Part shown: positions 9,078-18,495 of the stretch, one piece after another
Layout: every line of letters begins with the position of its first letter
How positions within the stretch are numbered: position 1 is the stretch's first letter
From: Burkholderia ambifaria AMMD
Lineage (GTDB): Bacteria > Pseudomonadota > Gammaproteobacteria > Burkholderiales > Burkholderiaceae
Length of the DNA: 64,000 nucleotides
Direction: 5' to 3'
Assembly: GCF_000203915.1 (NCBI RefSeq)
Contig: NC_008390.1
Location: 1,860,001-1,924,000, forward strand
Program-made: the position numbers and the translations under genes
Notes under the pieces: generated by a model
What the model was told of the DNA's origin: nothing
Seen by the model: the letters and a program-made list of their open reading frames with translations, nothing else
Database searches by the model: none

Positions 9078-10694
9078 TCAAGCGGCGGCGGCGAGCCGAT
9101 CCGCGATGTGCTGTCGAAGCGCGCGCTTGTCGATCTTGCCGACCGGCGTTTTCGGGAATGCGTCGACGAATTCGATCCGGTCGGGCACCTTGTACGCCGC
9201 CACGCCCTGCTCACGCACGAAGCGCACGAGATCCGCCGCGGCCGGCGCCGGCACGCCGCGAATCACGTACGCACAACTGCGTTCGCCGAGATACGGGTCG
9301 GGCATCGCGACCAGCGCCGCGTCGACGACACCCGGATGCGCGAGCAGCAGGTGTTCGATCTCCTCGGCCGGGATCTTCTCGCCGCCGCGGTTGATCTGGT
9401 CTTTCGCGCGCCCCTCGACGACGATCTGGCCGCCCGCCGTCAGGCGGACGCGATCGCCGGTGCGATAGAAGCCGTCCGCCGTGAACGCGCGCGCGTTGTG
9501 CGCGGCTGCGTCGTAGTAGCCGCGGATCGTGTACGGGCCGCGCGTCAGCAGATGGCCGACCTCACCGGGTGCGACCGGGCGGTCGTCGTCGTCGACGATG
9601 CGGACCTCGTCGTCCGGCGAGATCGGGCGCCCCTGCGTGGCGATCACCACGTCGCGCGGATCGTCGAGCCGCGTGTAGTTGACGAGCCCTTCGGCCATCC
9701 CGAACACCTGCTGCAATTGCGCGCCGAAGCCGTCGGCCGCGCGGGCCGCGAGCGCCGGATCGAAGCGCGCGCCGCCGACCTGCACGAGTTCGAGGCTCGC
9801 GAGCGCGCCGCGCCGCTGCCCGGCCGCTGCCAACCACACGGGCACGAGTGGCGGCACCAGTGCCGCCACTGTCACGCGCTCGCGCTCGATCAGCGGGAAC
9901 GCGGCATCAGGGCTCGCGCCGTCGCTCAGCACGACGGTGCCGCCGGCATCGAAGACGCCGAGCGAACCCGGCGAACTCAGCGCATAGTTATGCGCGGCCG
10001 GCAGCGCCGCGAGATAGACGCTGCGCTCGGTCAGCCCGCAAATGCGCGCGCTCTCGCGCACGCTGTACAGATAGTCGTCGTGCGTGCGCGGGATCAGCTT
10101 TGGCGTACCCGTGCTGCCACCCGACAGTTGCAGGAACGCGACCTCGTGCGCGCCGGGCCCCGGCGGCAGCGCGACGTCGGGCGTCGGCTCCGGCAGTGCG
10201 ACGCGCGTATTGCCGGGCGCGGTGAACAGCATGTGGCGCAGCGTCGGCGCGTCGGCGCGGATCTCGCTCGCGAGCGCCCTGTAGTCGAACCCGTCGTGCC
10301 GTTCCGCCGCGACATAGGCGACCGCGCCCGCGTGCCGGCAAAAGTAGCCGATCTCGCGCCGGCGATGCGCGGGCAGCGCAAACACCGGCAGTGCGCCGAT
10401 CCGGAACAGCGCGAACGTCACCGCGAAGAAAGCGACGCAGTTCGGCAACTGCACGACGACGCGCTCGCCCGGCACGATCCCGCACGCGGTCAACGCACGG
10501 GCCGTGCGCTCGGCTTCCGCCGCGAACGTCCGGTACGACCAGCGCAGGTCGCCCTGTACGAGCGCGACGCGTTCGGCGTGCCGCGCGACGCGTTCGTCGA
10601 ACCATTGCGCGAACGACTGGCCGAGCCAGTACCCCTTCTGCCGATACGCCTCGGCGAACGCGTCCGGCCACGGCGTGCATTTCGCGGACGTCAT
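9078..10694 (-). CDS. entE: 2,3-dihydroxybenzoate-AMP ligase (EntE-like)
   Basis: 538 residues, starting [18 protein letters not shown], in the ANL superfamily of adenylating enzymes. The phosphate-binding loop [10 protein letters not shown] is at 190-199 and the hinge region [14 protein letters not shown] lies near the C-terminus. The substrate pocket carries [10 protein letters not shown]; the Asn and Ser at positions equivalent to N235 and S240 of DhbE are those of enzymes that take 2,3-dihydroxybenzoate, whereas salicylate ligases have Cys at the latter. It adenylates dihydroxybenzoate and loads the EntB carrier domain. The start overlaps the entC stop (10691-10694). Confidence 0.95.
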   Translation of the reverse strand: MTSAKCTPWPDAFAEAYRQKGYWLGQSFAQWFDERVARHAERVALVQGDLRWSYRTFAAEAERTARALTACGIVPGERVVVQLPNCVAFFAVTFALFRIGALPVFALPAHRRREIGYFCRHAGAVAYVAAERHDGFDYRALASEIRADAPTLRHMLFTAPGNTRVALPEPTPDVALPPGPGAHEVAFLQLSGGSTGTPKLIPRTHDDYLYSVRESARICGLTERSVYLAALPAAHNYALSSPGSLGVFDAGGTVVLSDGASPDAAFPLIERERVTVAALVPPLVPVWLAAAGQRRGALASLELVQVGGARFDPALAARAADGFGAQLQQVFGMAEGLVNYTRLDDPRDVVIATQGRPISPDDEVRIVDDDDRPVAPGEVGHLLTRGPYTIRGYYDAAAHNARAFTADGFYRTGDRVRLTAGGQIVVEGRAKDQINRGGEKIPAEEIEHLLLAHPGVVDAALVAMPDPYLGERSCAYVIRGVPAPAAADLVRFVREQGVAAYKVPDRIEFVDAFPKTPVGKIDKRALRQHIADRLAAAA

Positions 10695-11875
10695 GCGAAC
10701 TCCCGCGCGGCGCCCGTTGCGGCATCGCGATCGATACCGAGCGCATCCAGCATCGTCCGGAACTTGGCGGCGGTTTCCGCGCGTTCGCCGTCGGGCGTCG
10801 ATTCGCCGACCACGCCCGCGCCCGCATAGAGCCGCAGCGTGCGGTCGAACGCTTCGGCGCAGCGGATCGTGACGACCCACTCGCCGTCGCCCCGTGCGTC
10901 GACCCAGCCGAGCATCCCCGCGTAGAAGCCGCGATCGAACGGCTCGGCATCGCGAATGCAGTCGCGCGCCGCCGCGCGCGGCGCGCCGCAGACGGCGGGC
11001 GTCGGATGCAGCGCGAGTGCGAGCGTCAACGCATCCGCATCGGTTTCGCCGCACACCTCGGTCGACAGATGCCACATCGTTTCCGTATGGACGAGCGACG
11101 GGCGTGCCGGCACGTCGAGCCGCCGACACAGCGGCGCGAGGTTCTCGCGCACGGCTTCGACGACGACCCGGTGCTCGTCGAGATCCTTCGCGGACGCCAG
11201 CAGCGCCTGCGCGCGGCGCCGGTCCTCGACCGGATCACGGCTGCGCGGCGCGGAGCCCGCGAGCGGATTCGCGCGCACGACGCTGCCGAAGCGGTTCACG
11301 AGCAGCTCCGGGCTCGCGCCCAGCAGCGTGCGACCCGCGCCGAGATCCACGGAGAACGTATAGCCGTGCGGATTACACGACGCCAGCCGCGCGACGAGCG
11401 CCGCAACGTCGACCGGTGCGTCGCCGGTCGCCTCCAGCGTGCGCGCCAGCACCACCTTGTCGAGCTCGCCCGCGCGAATCCTGGCGACCGCCTGCGCGAC
11501 CGCGTCCGCATAGGCATCCGCGGCCGGCACCTCGCGCGTCGCGTAGCGCGTACCGGCCGGCACGGCTGCCCGCTGCGCGCCGAGTGGCCGCGCGCGCAGC
11601 ATCGTGCGCGCGACCCGCAGCACGGCCGGCGCGTCGACGTCGAACGGCACCGCACCGACTACCGCCGCGCCCGCGTGGCCGTCGGCCCGCGCGCGCTGCA
11701 ACGCGTGGTTCACGCGCGCCGCGAGCGGTGCGTTCGCATGCGGGATCGCCTCCGCGACATCGCAGACCAGCAGCGTATGCGCGGGCGTTGCGAGAAACAG
11801 CGGGGTATCCGCGCGATACACACCCCACACGCTATGGGGTACTAATAATTCATCAGGTCGGGAAATCGCATTCAT
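10691..11875 (-). CDS. entC: Isochorismate synthase (EntC-like)
   Basis: 394 residues, starting [18 protein letters not shown]. The C-terminal two thirds is a chorismate-binding domain with [18 protein letters not shown] and [17 protein letters not shown], matching EntC/DhbC/MenF. It isomerises chorismate to isochorismate, the committed step into dihydroxybenzoate. It starts 44 bp after the stop of the TonB-dependent receptor, with GGAGGCAA just ahead of the ATG (complement of 11878-11887). That gap is too short for an independent regulated promoter to be obvious, so entC is probably co-transcribed with the receptor. The upstream frame in the same register is a shadow of the receptor gene. 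Confidence 0.94.
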   Translation of the reverse strand: MNAISRPDELLVPHSVWGVYRADTPLFLATPAHTLLVCDVAEAIPHANAPLAARVNHALQRARADGHAGAAVVGAVPFDVDAPAVLRVARTMLRARPLGAQRAAVPAGTRYATREVPAADAYADAVAQAVARIRAGELDKVVLARTLEATGDAPVDVAALVARLASCNPHGYTFSVDLGAGRTLLGASPELLVNRFGSVVRANPLAGSAPRSRDPVEDRRRAQALLASAKDLDEHRVVVEAVRENLAPLCRRLDVPARPSLVHTETMWHLSTEVCGETDADALTLALALHPTPAVCGAPRAAARDCIRDAEPFDRGFYAGMLGWVDARGDGEWVVTIRCAEAFDRTLRLYAGAGVVGESTPDGERAETAAKFRTMLDALGIDRDAATGAAREFA

Positions 11876-11919
11876 GATATTGCCTCCAGATTGAATGAGC
11901 CGGCGCGCCGGCCATGCCG

Positions 11920-14118
11920 TCACATTTCCGCGGTCATGCTCACTGCGATGCGGCGCCCCTGGTCGACGAGCCAGTTGCCGCTCAGCCCGGTCGTGCGCGT
12001 GCGATCGTCGATCGGCACCATCTTGTTGGTCAGGTTCAGCACCGCGAAATTGACCGAGAAACGCTTGTCGATCCGGTAGCGCCCGCCGAGATCGAAGGTC
12101 GTCGTCGACGGCCGCTCGCGCACGCCCTGCGCGCCGTTGCGGAACGCGGCCCAGTATTCGCTGCCGCTGTAGTTCGCCGTTGCGTAGAGATCGAGCTTGG
12201 CTGTCGGCGTCCAGTCGACCTGCACGTTGAATTTGTGCTTCGGCGTCTTGTCGAGCGGATAGCCGTCGAGCGAACTGCCGTTGAACGCCTTCTCGCCGCT
12301 GCCCTCCCGCCGCGATTCGGTCAGCGTGTATCCACCCGACATCTTCAGCGTGCGCGACAGGCGCGTGCCCGCGCCGATCTCGAGCCCGTACAGCTTGACC
12401 CGGTCGATGTTGTCGTACACGTAGATGTTGCGGCCCGGCGAGCGCGGATCGGCGTTGCCCGTGTCGTAGCTCGCCACCTTGTTCTTGAACAGGTTGTTGA
12501 ACAGCGTCAGGCCCGCGTACGTGTCGCCAAGGTCGTAGCGCACGCCGAGTTCCTCGGTCAGGCTCGTCTCCGGCTTGAGATCCGGATTGCCGCACAGCGT
12601 GCCGGGGACCGCGCCCGCCGCGCCACCCGACGTCATGCAGTAGCCGGCCGTGCTCTGGCGCAGCGAGGGCGGACGGAAACCGGTCGATACGCCGCCGCGC
12701 ACCGTCCATGCGTTGCTGAGCTGGTACACGCCGTAGACGCGCGGGCTCACGTGGCTCCCGTAGCGATCGTCGTGATCGAGTCGCACGCCGGTCGTCAGCG
12801 TGAGGCGGGCGTTGAAGAAGTAGTCGTTCTCGCCGAACAGCGCCCACGCGTTGCGTGCGACGCGATCCGCATTGGCCCCATGCCCTTTCGGCACCGCGTC
12901 CTGCACGCTCACGCCCGACAGCCTCGACCAGATGTGCTGGCCGCCCACGGTCATGATGTTGCGCTCGCCCCACCACGGCACCGCGGTCTTGGCTTCCAGG
13001 ATCGTGTCGGTCAGCGCGGGCTTGACCGGCGAACGCCCGGCCGGCGTCCACTGGTCCTGCACGCCGCGCTCGCCGTACAGCGACACCGTCGTGTCGCCGA
13101 AGCCCCAGCGGCCGTCGTGCGTGATGCCCCAGTAATCGCGGACATGACGCGTCTCCGTGAGCGCGGTGGCCGCCGTGCGCGGCGTGAGCGGCGCGGCGCT
13201 CTTGCCCGGCGTGCTGAGATAGGTGAGCTGCTCGCGCCCAACGTTCACGCTCACGTCCTGGTTGCTCACGGGTTTCGCGGACAACTTCACGTCGAAGCTG
13301 CCGATCCGTTGCCCGTTCGCCCCGCCCGTTCCGCTGTTCGGGTAGTAGATGTCGTCTTCGCCGCGATGCAGGAGACGCCCCGATGCCTGCAGCCCGAGCA
13401 CGTCGGATTTCAGCGGGCCGCCGAGCCAGAAGTCGACGCTCTGCGTGTCGCCCTGGTTCGATTCGAGCTGCCACACACTGCCGGCCGTGATCGTGCCGCC
13501 CCAGCGCTTCGGCACCTTGCGCGTGATCACGTTGATCACGCCGCCCATCGCGTCGGCGCCGTACAGCGACGACATCGGCCCGCGCACGACCTCGATCCGC
13601 TCGATCGCGGACAGCGGCGGCATCAGGTTCGACTGCACGCCCGCCGTGCCGCGGTTCATCGTTTCGCGCGTGTTCTGGCGACGGCCGTCGACGAGAATCA
13701 GCGTGTACTCGCCCGGCATCCCGCGAATCGAGATGTCCTGGTCGTTCGGCGATGCACCGACGACGCTCACGCCCTCGACGTTGGCGACGATCTCGGCGAC
13801 CGACGTATACGGCTTCGCCTCGATCTCTTCCCGGGTGATCACCGAAATGCTCGCGGGCGCCTCGCGGATCGCCTGCTCGCGGCGGCTCGCCGTGACGACG
13901 ATCTCCTTCATCGCGGCCGGATCGGCGGCGGCCTCCGGCGACGCGGATTTGTCCGGCTTGGCCGGCTTGGCCGGCTTGGCCGGTGTGGCGACGGCGGACG
14001 CGGCGGCGGGTTCCGCCGTTGCGTCAGGCGTCTGCGCCCACGCGCACGGCGCACTCATCAGATACAGACCGGCGACGACGACCGGCTTCAATACAAAGCT
14101 TGCGGCTTGACTCGACAT
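11920..14118 (-). CDS. TonB-dependent outer-membrane receptor for a catecholate siderophore
   Basis: 732 residues with a signal peptide ending near SAPCAWAQ, then an Ala/Pro/Lys-rich linker, a plug domain (EIVVTASRREQAIREAPAS, then RGMPGEYTLILVDGRR and IERIEVVRGPMSSLYGADAM) and a 22-strand-type barrel ending in a hydrophobic aromatic-poor strand. The plug pattern resembles FepA/IrgA/CfrA catecholate receptors. It leads the biosynthetic operon and has a Fur box 26 bp upstream of its start. The linker is encoded by a short tandem DNA repeat around 13955-13985 (three copies of a 9-10 base unit), giving PAKPAKPAKPDK. Expected substrate: the ferric form of the siderophore made by the same operon. 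Confidence 0.92.
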   Translation of the reverse strand: MSSQAASFVLKPVVVAGLYLMSAPCAWAQTPDATAEPAAASAVATPAKPAKPAKPDKSASPEAAADPAAMKEIVVTASRREQAIREAPASISVITREEIEAKPYTSVAEIVANVEGVSVVGASPNDQDISIRGMPGEYTLILVDGRRQNTRETMNRGTAGVQSNLMPPLSAIERIEVVRGPMSSLYGADAMGGVINVITRKVPKRWGGTITAGSVWQLESNQGDTQSVDFWLGGPLKSDVLGLQASGRLLHRGEDDIYYPNSGTGGANGQRIGSFDVKLSAKPVSNQDVSVNVGREQLTYLSTPGKSAAPLTPRTAATALTETRHVRDYWGITHDGRWGFGDTTVSLYGERGVQDQWTPAGRSPVKPALTDTILEAKTAVPWWGERNIMTVGGQHIWSRLSGVSVQDAVPKGHGANADRVARNAWALFGENDYFFNARLTLTTGVRLDHDDRYGSHVSPRVYGVYQLSNAWTVRGGVSTGFRPPSLRQSTAGYCMTSGGAAGAVPGTLCGNPDLKPETSLTEELGVRYDLGDTYAGLTLFNNLFKNKVASYDTGNADPRSPGRNIYVYDNIDRVKLYGLEIGAGTRLSRTLKMSGGYTLTESRREGSGEKAFNGSSLDGYPLDKTPKHKFNVQVDWTPTAKLDLYATANYSGSEYWAAFRNGAQGVRERPSTTTFDLGGRYRIDKRFSVNFAVLNLTNKMVPIDDRTRTTGLSGNWLVDQGRRIAVSMTAEM

Positions 14119-14143
14119 GGTGGCGCTTTCGACGTTTCGTAAT

Positions 14144-14162
14144 GTGATTGATTCTCATTTGC
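14144..14162 (-). promoter_or_regulatory. Fur box upstream of the receptor-siderophore operon
   Basis: On the minus strand this reads gcaaatgagaatcaatcac, matching 13 of 19 positions of the Fur consensus GATAATGATAATCATTATC, with the central AATGAGAATCA block intact. It lies 26 bp upstream of the receptor ATG, where Fe-Fur would block the promoter of the whole minus-strand operon. Inference from motif and context only. Confidence 0.75.
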
Positions 14163-14235
14163 ATTATGAAACATGTAATCCACCGAAATCTTTGCGTAAG
14201 CATCGAAGTCGTTTGAGCGCCGTCGCCGGCCGTCG

Positions 14236-15207
14236 TCAGCGCTTGTCGCTGCGTCGCGCGAGCGTCGGCGTGACGCCGAAGCGGCGCTTGTAGGCCGTCG
14301 CGAAGTTCGCGGCGCTCGTGTAGCCGGCCAGCGCTGCGGCCTGCTTGACGCTCACCGCGTCGCGTTCGAGCGCGAGCCGCGCGCGTTGCAGATGATGTTC
14401 GCGGACGAAGTCGAACACGGTCGTGCCGTAGGCCGCACGAAACTGGCGCTGCATCGCGTTCGCGCTCATCCCGGCGTGCCGTGCGATGTCGTCGATCGAC
14501 AGTGCCTGCGCCGCGTCGCTCGCGAGGAACGCGCGCAGTTCGGCCATCCGTCGATAGTCGCGCGAGCCGAGCGACGCGTCCGCCGCCTGTGCCGCGTCGG
14601 TCTCGAGCGGCGTGAACGCCTCGGCGAGCAGTTCGAGCACGCGGCTCTCCAGATAGATCGCCTGCAGCATCGGCTGATAGGCGGGTGGCCGCACGATCTG
14701 CTCGGCGAGCGCCGTCGCGCGCGGCGTCGGCTGCCAGAAGCGGATCGCGAGATGGGCGGACAGCATCGTGCCGAGCTGTTCCGGCAGGACACCGCGGCTG
14801 GCTGCCTGCAGATGGCCGAGCCATTCGCCCGACATCGCGAGGCTCAGCCGCCGCGCGTAACCGCCCTTGCTGAGCCGCCTGCGGAACGTGTCCGGCTCGA
14901 CGGCGTTGAGCAGGAACGACTGCATCCGCACCGCGGGCCGCACGGCGTCACGATCCGCGCGACCGGTGCGGCGCCCGTCGGTCGTCAACACCACGCGCCG
15001 GCTGCCGTACGACACGTCGAGTGCGCCCTCGAGCAGCAGCACGAGATGCAGGCCCGGTGAACACTGCCCCGACATCACGGCGTCGAATTCGTCCGTTGCA
15101 TCGTCCGAATGGATCCGCAGCCCGGGCCGCACCTCGCGGATCCGCGCGACGTGCGCGTCGTGTCGGTTCCGATCGGAATGGAAAGCGGCTGGCGTCAGCG
15201 CTGTCAT
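14236..15207 (-). CDS. AraC-family transcriptional regulator (PchR-like)
   Basis: 323 residues. The C-terminal ~100 residues form a double helix-turn-helix typical of AraC proteins: ALSIDDIARHAGMSANAMQRQF and then VSVKQAAALAGYTSAANF followed by YKRRFGVTP. The long N-terminal domain resembles PchR-type regulators that sense a ferric siderophore. The start at 15207 (MTALTPAAFHSD) is preferred because a run of six G lies about ten bases upstream; a longer frame to 15285 has no such site. Placed upstream of the receptor on the same strand and divergent from the uptake operon, it probably activates one or both when the siderophore is present. Confidence 0.88.
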   Translation of the reverse strand: MTALTPAAFHSDRNRHDAHVARIREVRPGLRIHSDDATDEFDAVMSGQCSPGLHLVLLLEGALDVSYGSRRVVLTTDGRRTGRADRDAVRPAVRMQSFLLNAVEPDTFRRRLSKGGYARRLSLAMSGEWLGHLQAASRGVLPEQLGTMLSAHLAIRFWQPTPRATALAEQIVRPPAYQPMLQAIYLESRVLELLAEAFTPLETDAAQAADASLGSRDYRRMAELRAFLASDAAQALSIDDIARHAGMSANAMQRQFRAAYGTTVFDFVREHHLQRARLALERDAVSVKQAAALAGYTSAANFATAYKRRFGVTPTLARRSDKR

Positions 15208-15304
15208 GTCGTCATACCCCCCGCGCGCAGGCCTCGTGCGCCTGCACAAACTATTTTCGCGTTCAATCAAACATCCGACGCCCATGCCACGGCCCCGGCT
15301 CGGC

Positions 15305-15333
15305 TACAATTAAATGAGAATTATTCTCATTTA
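15305..15333 (+). promoter_or_regulatory. Promoter -10 (TACAAT) and Fur palindrome for the uptake operon
   Basis: Bases 15311-15333 form a perfect inverted repeat with 11-base arms around one central base (arm taaatgagaat), an excellent Fur box. A TACAAT hexamer at 15305-15310 fits a -10 element directly abutting it, so bound Fur would occlude RNA polymerase. No convincing -35 is visible, which fits a need for activator help. The site lies in the divergent gap between the AraC gene and the binding-protein gene and may serve both. Confidence 0.85.
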
Positions 15334-15351
15334 TATCGTATCGGGAGTCAC

Positions 15352-16491
15352 GTGAAAAAGACAAGCGGAATGTGGGCCATGCTGGGCGTATGGCTGTGCG
15401 GGTGGCTCGTGGTGCATACCGCGCGGGCGGACACGACGACCGTCACCGACCTGGCCGGGCGGCAGGTCCGGATTCCCGCGCGCGTCGAGCGCGTGCTGCT
15501 CGGCGAGGGCCGCCTGCTGCCGGCGCTGGCGGTGGTCGACGGCGACGATCCGACGCGCCGCCTCGTTGGCATGATGGGTGACTTCGAGCAACTCGATCCC
15601 GCGAGCTACGCGCAATGGCTCGCGCGCTTCCCGCGCCTGAAGGACGTGCCGCGCATCGGACGCTCGCAGACCGGCAGCTTCAGCGACGAGCGCGCGCTCG
15701 CGCTGCGTCCTCAGGTTGCGATCTTCGGGCTCGGCGGCGGCCACGGCCCCGGCGAGCGCGATCGCGAAACGCTCGCGCGGCTCGAGGCGGCCGGCGTCGC
15801 GATCGTGTTCGTCGACTTCCGGCACGACCCGCTCGTCAACACGCCGCGCAGCATCGCGCTGCTCGGCCAGGTATTCGGCTCGCCGCAGCGCGCGGCGGAA
15901 TTCAACGCGTACTGGCAACAGCAGCTCGACCTCGTCCGCACGCGGCTCGCGACCGCCCACCCGGCCGCGCCGAGCGTGTTCCTCGAAAGCCGCGTCGGCC
16001 TGTCGAGCGACTGCTGCGACACGATGACCGGCATGATGGGCCGCCTCCTCGACGCCGCCGGCGGCAACAACGTCGCGAAAGGCCGCGTGCCCGGCGAGCA
16101 CGGCACGCTGAACCCCGAATACCTGCTGAGCCGCCAGCCCGATTTCTACATCGGCACCGCGATTGGCTCGCTCCAGACGCTGCAAAGCGCGCCGCAACGC
16201 ATCGCGCTCGGCGCCGGCGTGCCGCACGACGCCGCCGTCCGCTCGCTCGACCGGTCGCTGAAGCGGCCGCAGATCACGCGGCTGCGCGCGGTCCGTGAGC
16301 GGCGTGCGTATGCGATCTGGCATCACTTCTACAATTCACCGTTCAACGTCGTCGCCGTGCAGGTGATGGCCAAGTGGCTGCATCCGGCACTGTTCACCGA
16401 TCTCGATCCGCGCACCACGTTCGACACGATGGTGCGACGCTTCCAGCCCGTTCCGCTTCAAGGCGAATACTGGATGCAGGAAGGATCCTGA
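15352..16491 (+). CDS. Periplasmic ferric-siderophore binding protein (FecB/FepB type)
   Basis: 379 residues starting at a GTG preceded by GGGAG. The N-terminus has a basic start and a hydrophobic core (MWAMLGVWLCGWLVV) ending at ARA-D, a signal peptide. The mature part begins TTTVTDLAGRQVRIPARVERV, the usual opening of TroA/BtuF-fold iron-complex binding proteins. It delivers the ferric complex to the permease encoded two genes on. ATG starts further upstream lie within the regulator region and lack homology. First gene of a four-gene plus-strand operon behind the Fur palindrome. Confidence 0.88.
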   Translation: MKKTSGMWAMLGVWLCGWLVVHTARADTTTVTDLAGRQVRIPARVERVLLGEGRLLPALAVVDGDDPTRRLVGMMGDFEQLDPASYAQWLARFPRLKDVPRIGRSQTGSFSDERALALRPQVAIFGLGGGHGPGERDRETLARLEAAGVAIVFVDFRHDPLVNTPRSIALLGQVFGSPQRAAEFNAYWQQQLDLVRTRLATAHPAAPSVFLESRVGLSSDCCDTMTGMMGRLLDAAGGNNVAKGRVPGEHGTLNPEYLLSRQPDFYIGTAIGSLQTLQSAPQRIALGAGVPHDAAVRSLDRSLKRPQITRLRAVRERRAYAIWHHFYNSPFNVVAVQVMAKWLHPALFTDLDPRTTFDTMVRRFQPVPLQGEYWMQEGS

Positions 16492-16492
16492 C

Positions 16493-17434
16493 ATGCGCAT
16501 GCCCGCCTCCTCCATGCGCCGCGCCCTCCTCGTTGCCGGATTGGCCGGCCCGCTCGGCGGCCGGCTCGCGCCCGCCTGTGCCGCCGATGCACCTGCGTGG
16601 CCCGGCCTCGACGCCGCGTCCCCGGTCTTCGTGCCGGACAGCCGCCAGTTCGACGTGACGATCGCCGGCCGCACGCGGCGCCTGTTCGTCGCGTTGCCGG
16701 CCGAGCGTTCCGGCGCGGCGCCCCATCCCGTGCTCACCGTGCTCGACGGCAATGCGCTGTTCCCGCTCGCGGCGCAGCTCACCCGCAATCGCCGCGCACG
16801 GCCGGACGGCACGCGCGACGCCGAGGCCGTCGTGATCGGCATCGGCTATCCGGTCGACGGGCCCTACGACATGGCCGCGCGCGCCGACGACTACACGCTC
16901 GCGCCGTTGCCGAACGGCCGCGGCGTCGTCGCGGACCGCTTTCTCGACTTCATCGAGCACGACCTGCAGCCGTGGCTCGCCCGCCAGTTGCCGGTCGATC
17001 CCGAGCGGCAGACGCTGTTCGGTCACTCGTACGGCGGCCTGCTGACGCTGTACGCGATGCTCACGCGCGCGCACCTGTTTCGGCGCTACGTGGCCGCAAG
17101 CCCGTCGATCTGGTGGGGCGAGCGCGCGCTGCTGCCCTATGCCGACCGGTTCGCCGCGCAAACCGCCCCGCTCGCATGGCCGCTGCGCGTCCTCGTGACC
17201 GCAGGCAGCCTCGAGGAAGGCGCACCGAACCCCGACGCCGAACGGATGCGCCGCCAGCAGGCGCGCAAGCAGGTCAGTTCCGCCCGCGACTTCATCGCGC
17301 GCGTGGGCGGCCGCCCCGGGCTCGACGCCGCGTTCCAGCTGATCGACGGCGAGGATCACGGCGGCGTCGTGCTGCCGAGTCTCGCGCTTGCGTCACGCGT
17401 GGTGTTCGAGCCCGCGTCCGGAGCGCTCGCATGA
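16493..17434 (+). CDS. Exported alpha/beta hydrolase, probable siderophore esterase (IroE/Fes-like family)
   Basis: 313 residues. An N-terminal signal (MRRALLVAGLAGPLGG after a basic start; the twin Arg suggests possible Tat export) ends near PACAADA. The hydrolase core has the nucleophile elbow GHSYGG (Ser179) and a C-terminal DGEDHGG with the likely catalytic His. The family includes IroE/BesA-type esterases that open ferric catecholate siderophores. It begins one base after the binding-protein stop and overlaps the permease start by ATGA. If the siderophore is an amide, as I infer for a lysine product, an esterase here is puzzling; it may process a different xenosiderophore or a salicyl/seryl ester. 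Confidence 0.82.
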   Translation: MRMPASSMRRALLVAGLAGPLGGRLAPACAADAPAWPGLDAASPVFVPDSRQFDVTIAGRTRRLFVALPAERSGAAPHPVLTVLDGNALFPLAAQLTRNRRARPDGTRDAEAVVIGIGYPVDGPYDMAARADDYTLAPLPNGRGVVADRFLDFIEHDLQPWLARQLPVDPERQTLFGHSYGGLLTLYAMLTRAHLFRRYVAASPSIWWGERALLPYADRFAAQTAPLAWPLRVLVTAGSLEEGAPNPDAERMRRQQARKQVSSARDFIARVGGRPGLDAAFQLIDGEDHGGVVLPSLALASRVVFEPASGALA

Positions 17435-18495
17435 GCACGACGACCCCCGTTTCGCCTTCGTCGCTGCGACTTCGCTATCGCGCAGTCGCCGCGCGGCGTG
17501 TCGGTGCGCTGGCCGCGCTCGCATGCGTGCTCGTCGCGCTGCTCGTCGTCGACGTCTCGACCGGCCCATCGCCGTTTCCGCTCGCCGATGTGGTCGGCGG
17601 CCTGTTCCGGCCCGACGGGCTGCCGCTCGAACAGCGCGTGATCCTGTGGGACGTGCGGCTGCCCTATGCGCTGATGGCCGTGCTCGTCGGCGCGTCGCTC
17701 GGGTTCGCCGGCGCCGAAATGCAGACCGTGCTGAACAACCCGCTCGCGAGTCCGTTCACGCTCGGCATGTCGGCCGCCGCGAGCGTGGGCGCGTCGCTCG
17801 TCGTGATTTCCGGCTGGCACCTCGTGCTGTGGAACGAGAACGTCGCGCTGTCGCTCGGCGCGTTCGCGTGCGCGTGCGTCGCGACGCTGCTGATCGTCTG
17901 GCTCGCGTGGCGCCACGGCGCGACGACCGAAACCGTCGTGCTGTTCGGCATCGGCCTGATGTTCAGCTTCGAGGCCCTGCAGTGGCTGCTGCAGTTCATC
18001 GCCGACGCAAATGCGTTGCAGCAGATCGTGTTCTGGAGCATGGGCAGCCTGGCGCGCTCGACGTGGGGCAAGATCGCGCTGTTGACCTGCGTGTTCACCA
18101 CCTGCACGCTGTGGGCGAGCGTCGACGTCGCGTCGTTGACGGCGCTGCGCGCCGGCGACGAGCAAGCGCGCAGCATGGGTATCTCGGTCGAGCGGCTGCG
18201 GCTCGTCGCGCTCGCGCGCATCAGCCTGCTGTCCGCGACGGCGCTGTCGTTCGTCGGCACGATCGGTTTCGTCGGCCTCGTCGGGCCGCACGTCGCGCGG
18301 CTGCTGGTCGGCGACGAGCATCGCTACTACCTGCCGGGCGCGGCGCTCGCCGGCGCGATCATGCTGGCCAGCGCGTCCGTGCTCAGCAAGACGCTGATCC
18401 CCGGCGTGACGCTGCCGATCGGCATCATCACCGCGCTGGTCGGCGTGCCGTTGTTCATGCTGCTCGTCAGCCGGCGCGGGAGGCTCCATGGCTGA
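17431..18495 (+). CDS. FecCD-type iron-siderophore ABC transporter permease
   Basis: 354 residues with about nine to ten hydrophobic helices and family motifs: VRLPYALMAVLVGASLGFAG, then NPLASPFTLGMS, and near the C-terminus GTIGFVGLVGPHVAR. It is the inner-membrane channel of the uptake system. It overlaps the esterase stop by four bases and the ATPase start by eight, so the three are translationally coupled. Only one permease gene is present, so it must act as a homodimer, as BtuC does. Confidence 0.93.
   Translation: MSTTTPVSPSSLRLRYRAVAARRVGALAALACVLVALLVVDVSTGPSPFPLADVVGGLFRPDGLPLEQRVILWDVRLPYALMAVLVGASLGFAGAEMQTVLNNPLASPFTLGMSAAASVGASLVVISGWHLVLWNENVALSLGAFACACVATLLIVWLAWRHGATTETVVLFGIGLMFSFEALQWLLQFIADANALQQIVFWSMGSLARSTWGKIALLTCVFTTCTLWASVDVASLTALRAGDEQARSMGISVERLRLVALARISLLSATALSFVGTIGFVGLVGPHVARLLVGDEHRYYLPGAALAGAIMLASASVLSKTLIPGVTLPIGIITALVGVPLFMLLVSRRGRLHG

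Noticed and set aside
13955..13985. Tandem repeat of a 9-10 base unit
   Set aside because: It encodes the Pro/Ala/Lys linker of the receptor in frame and needs no other explanation.
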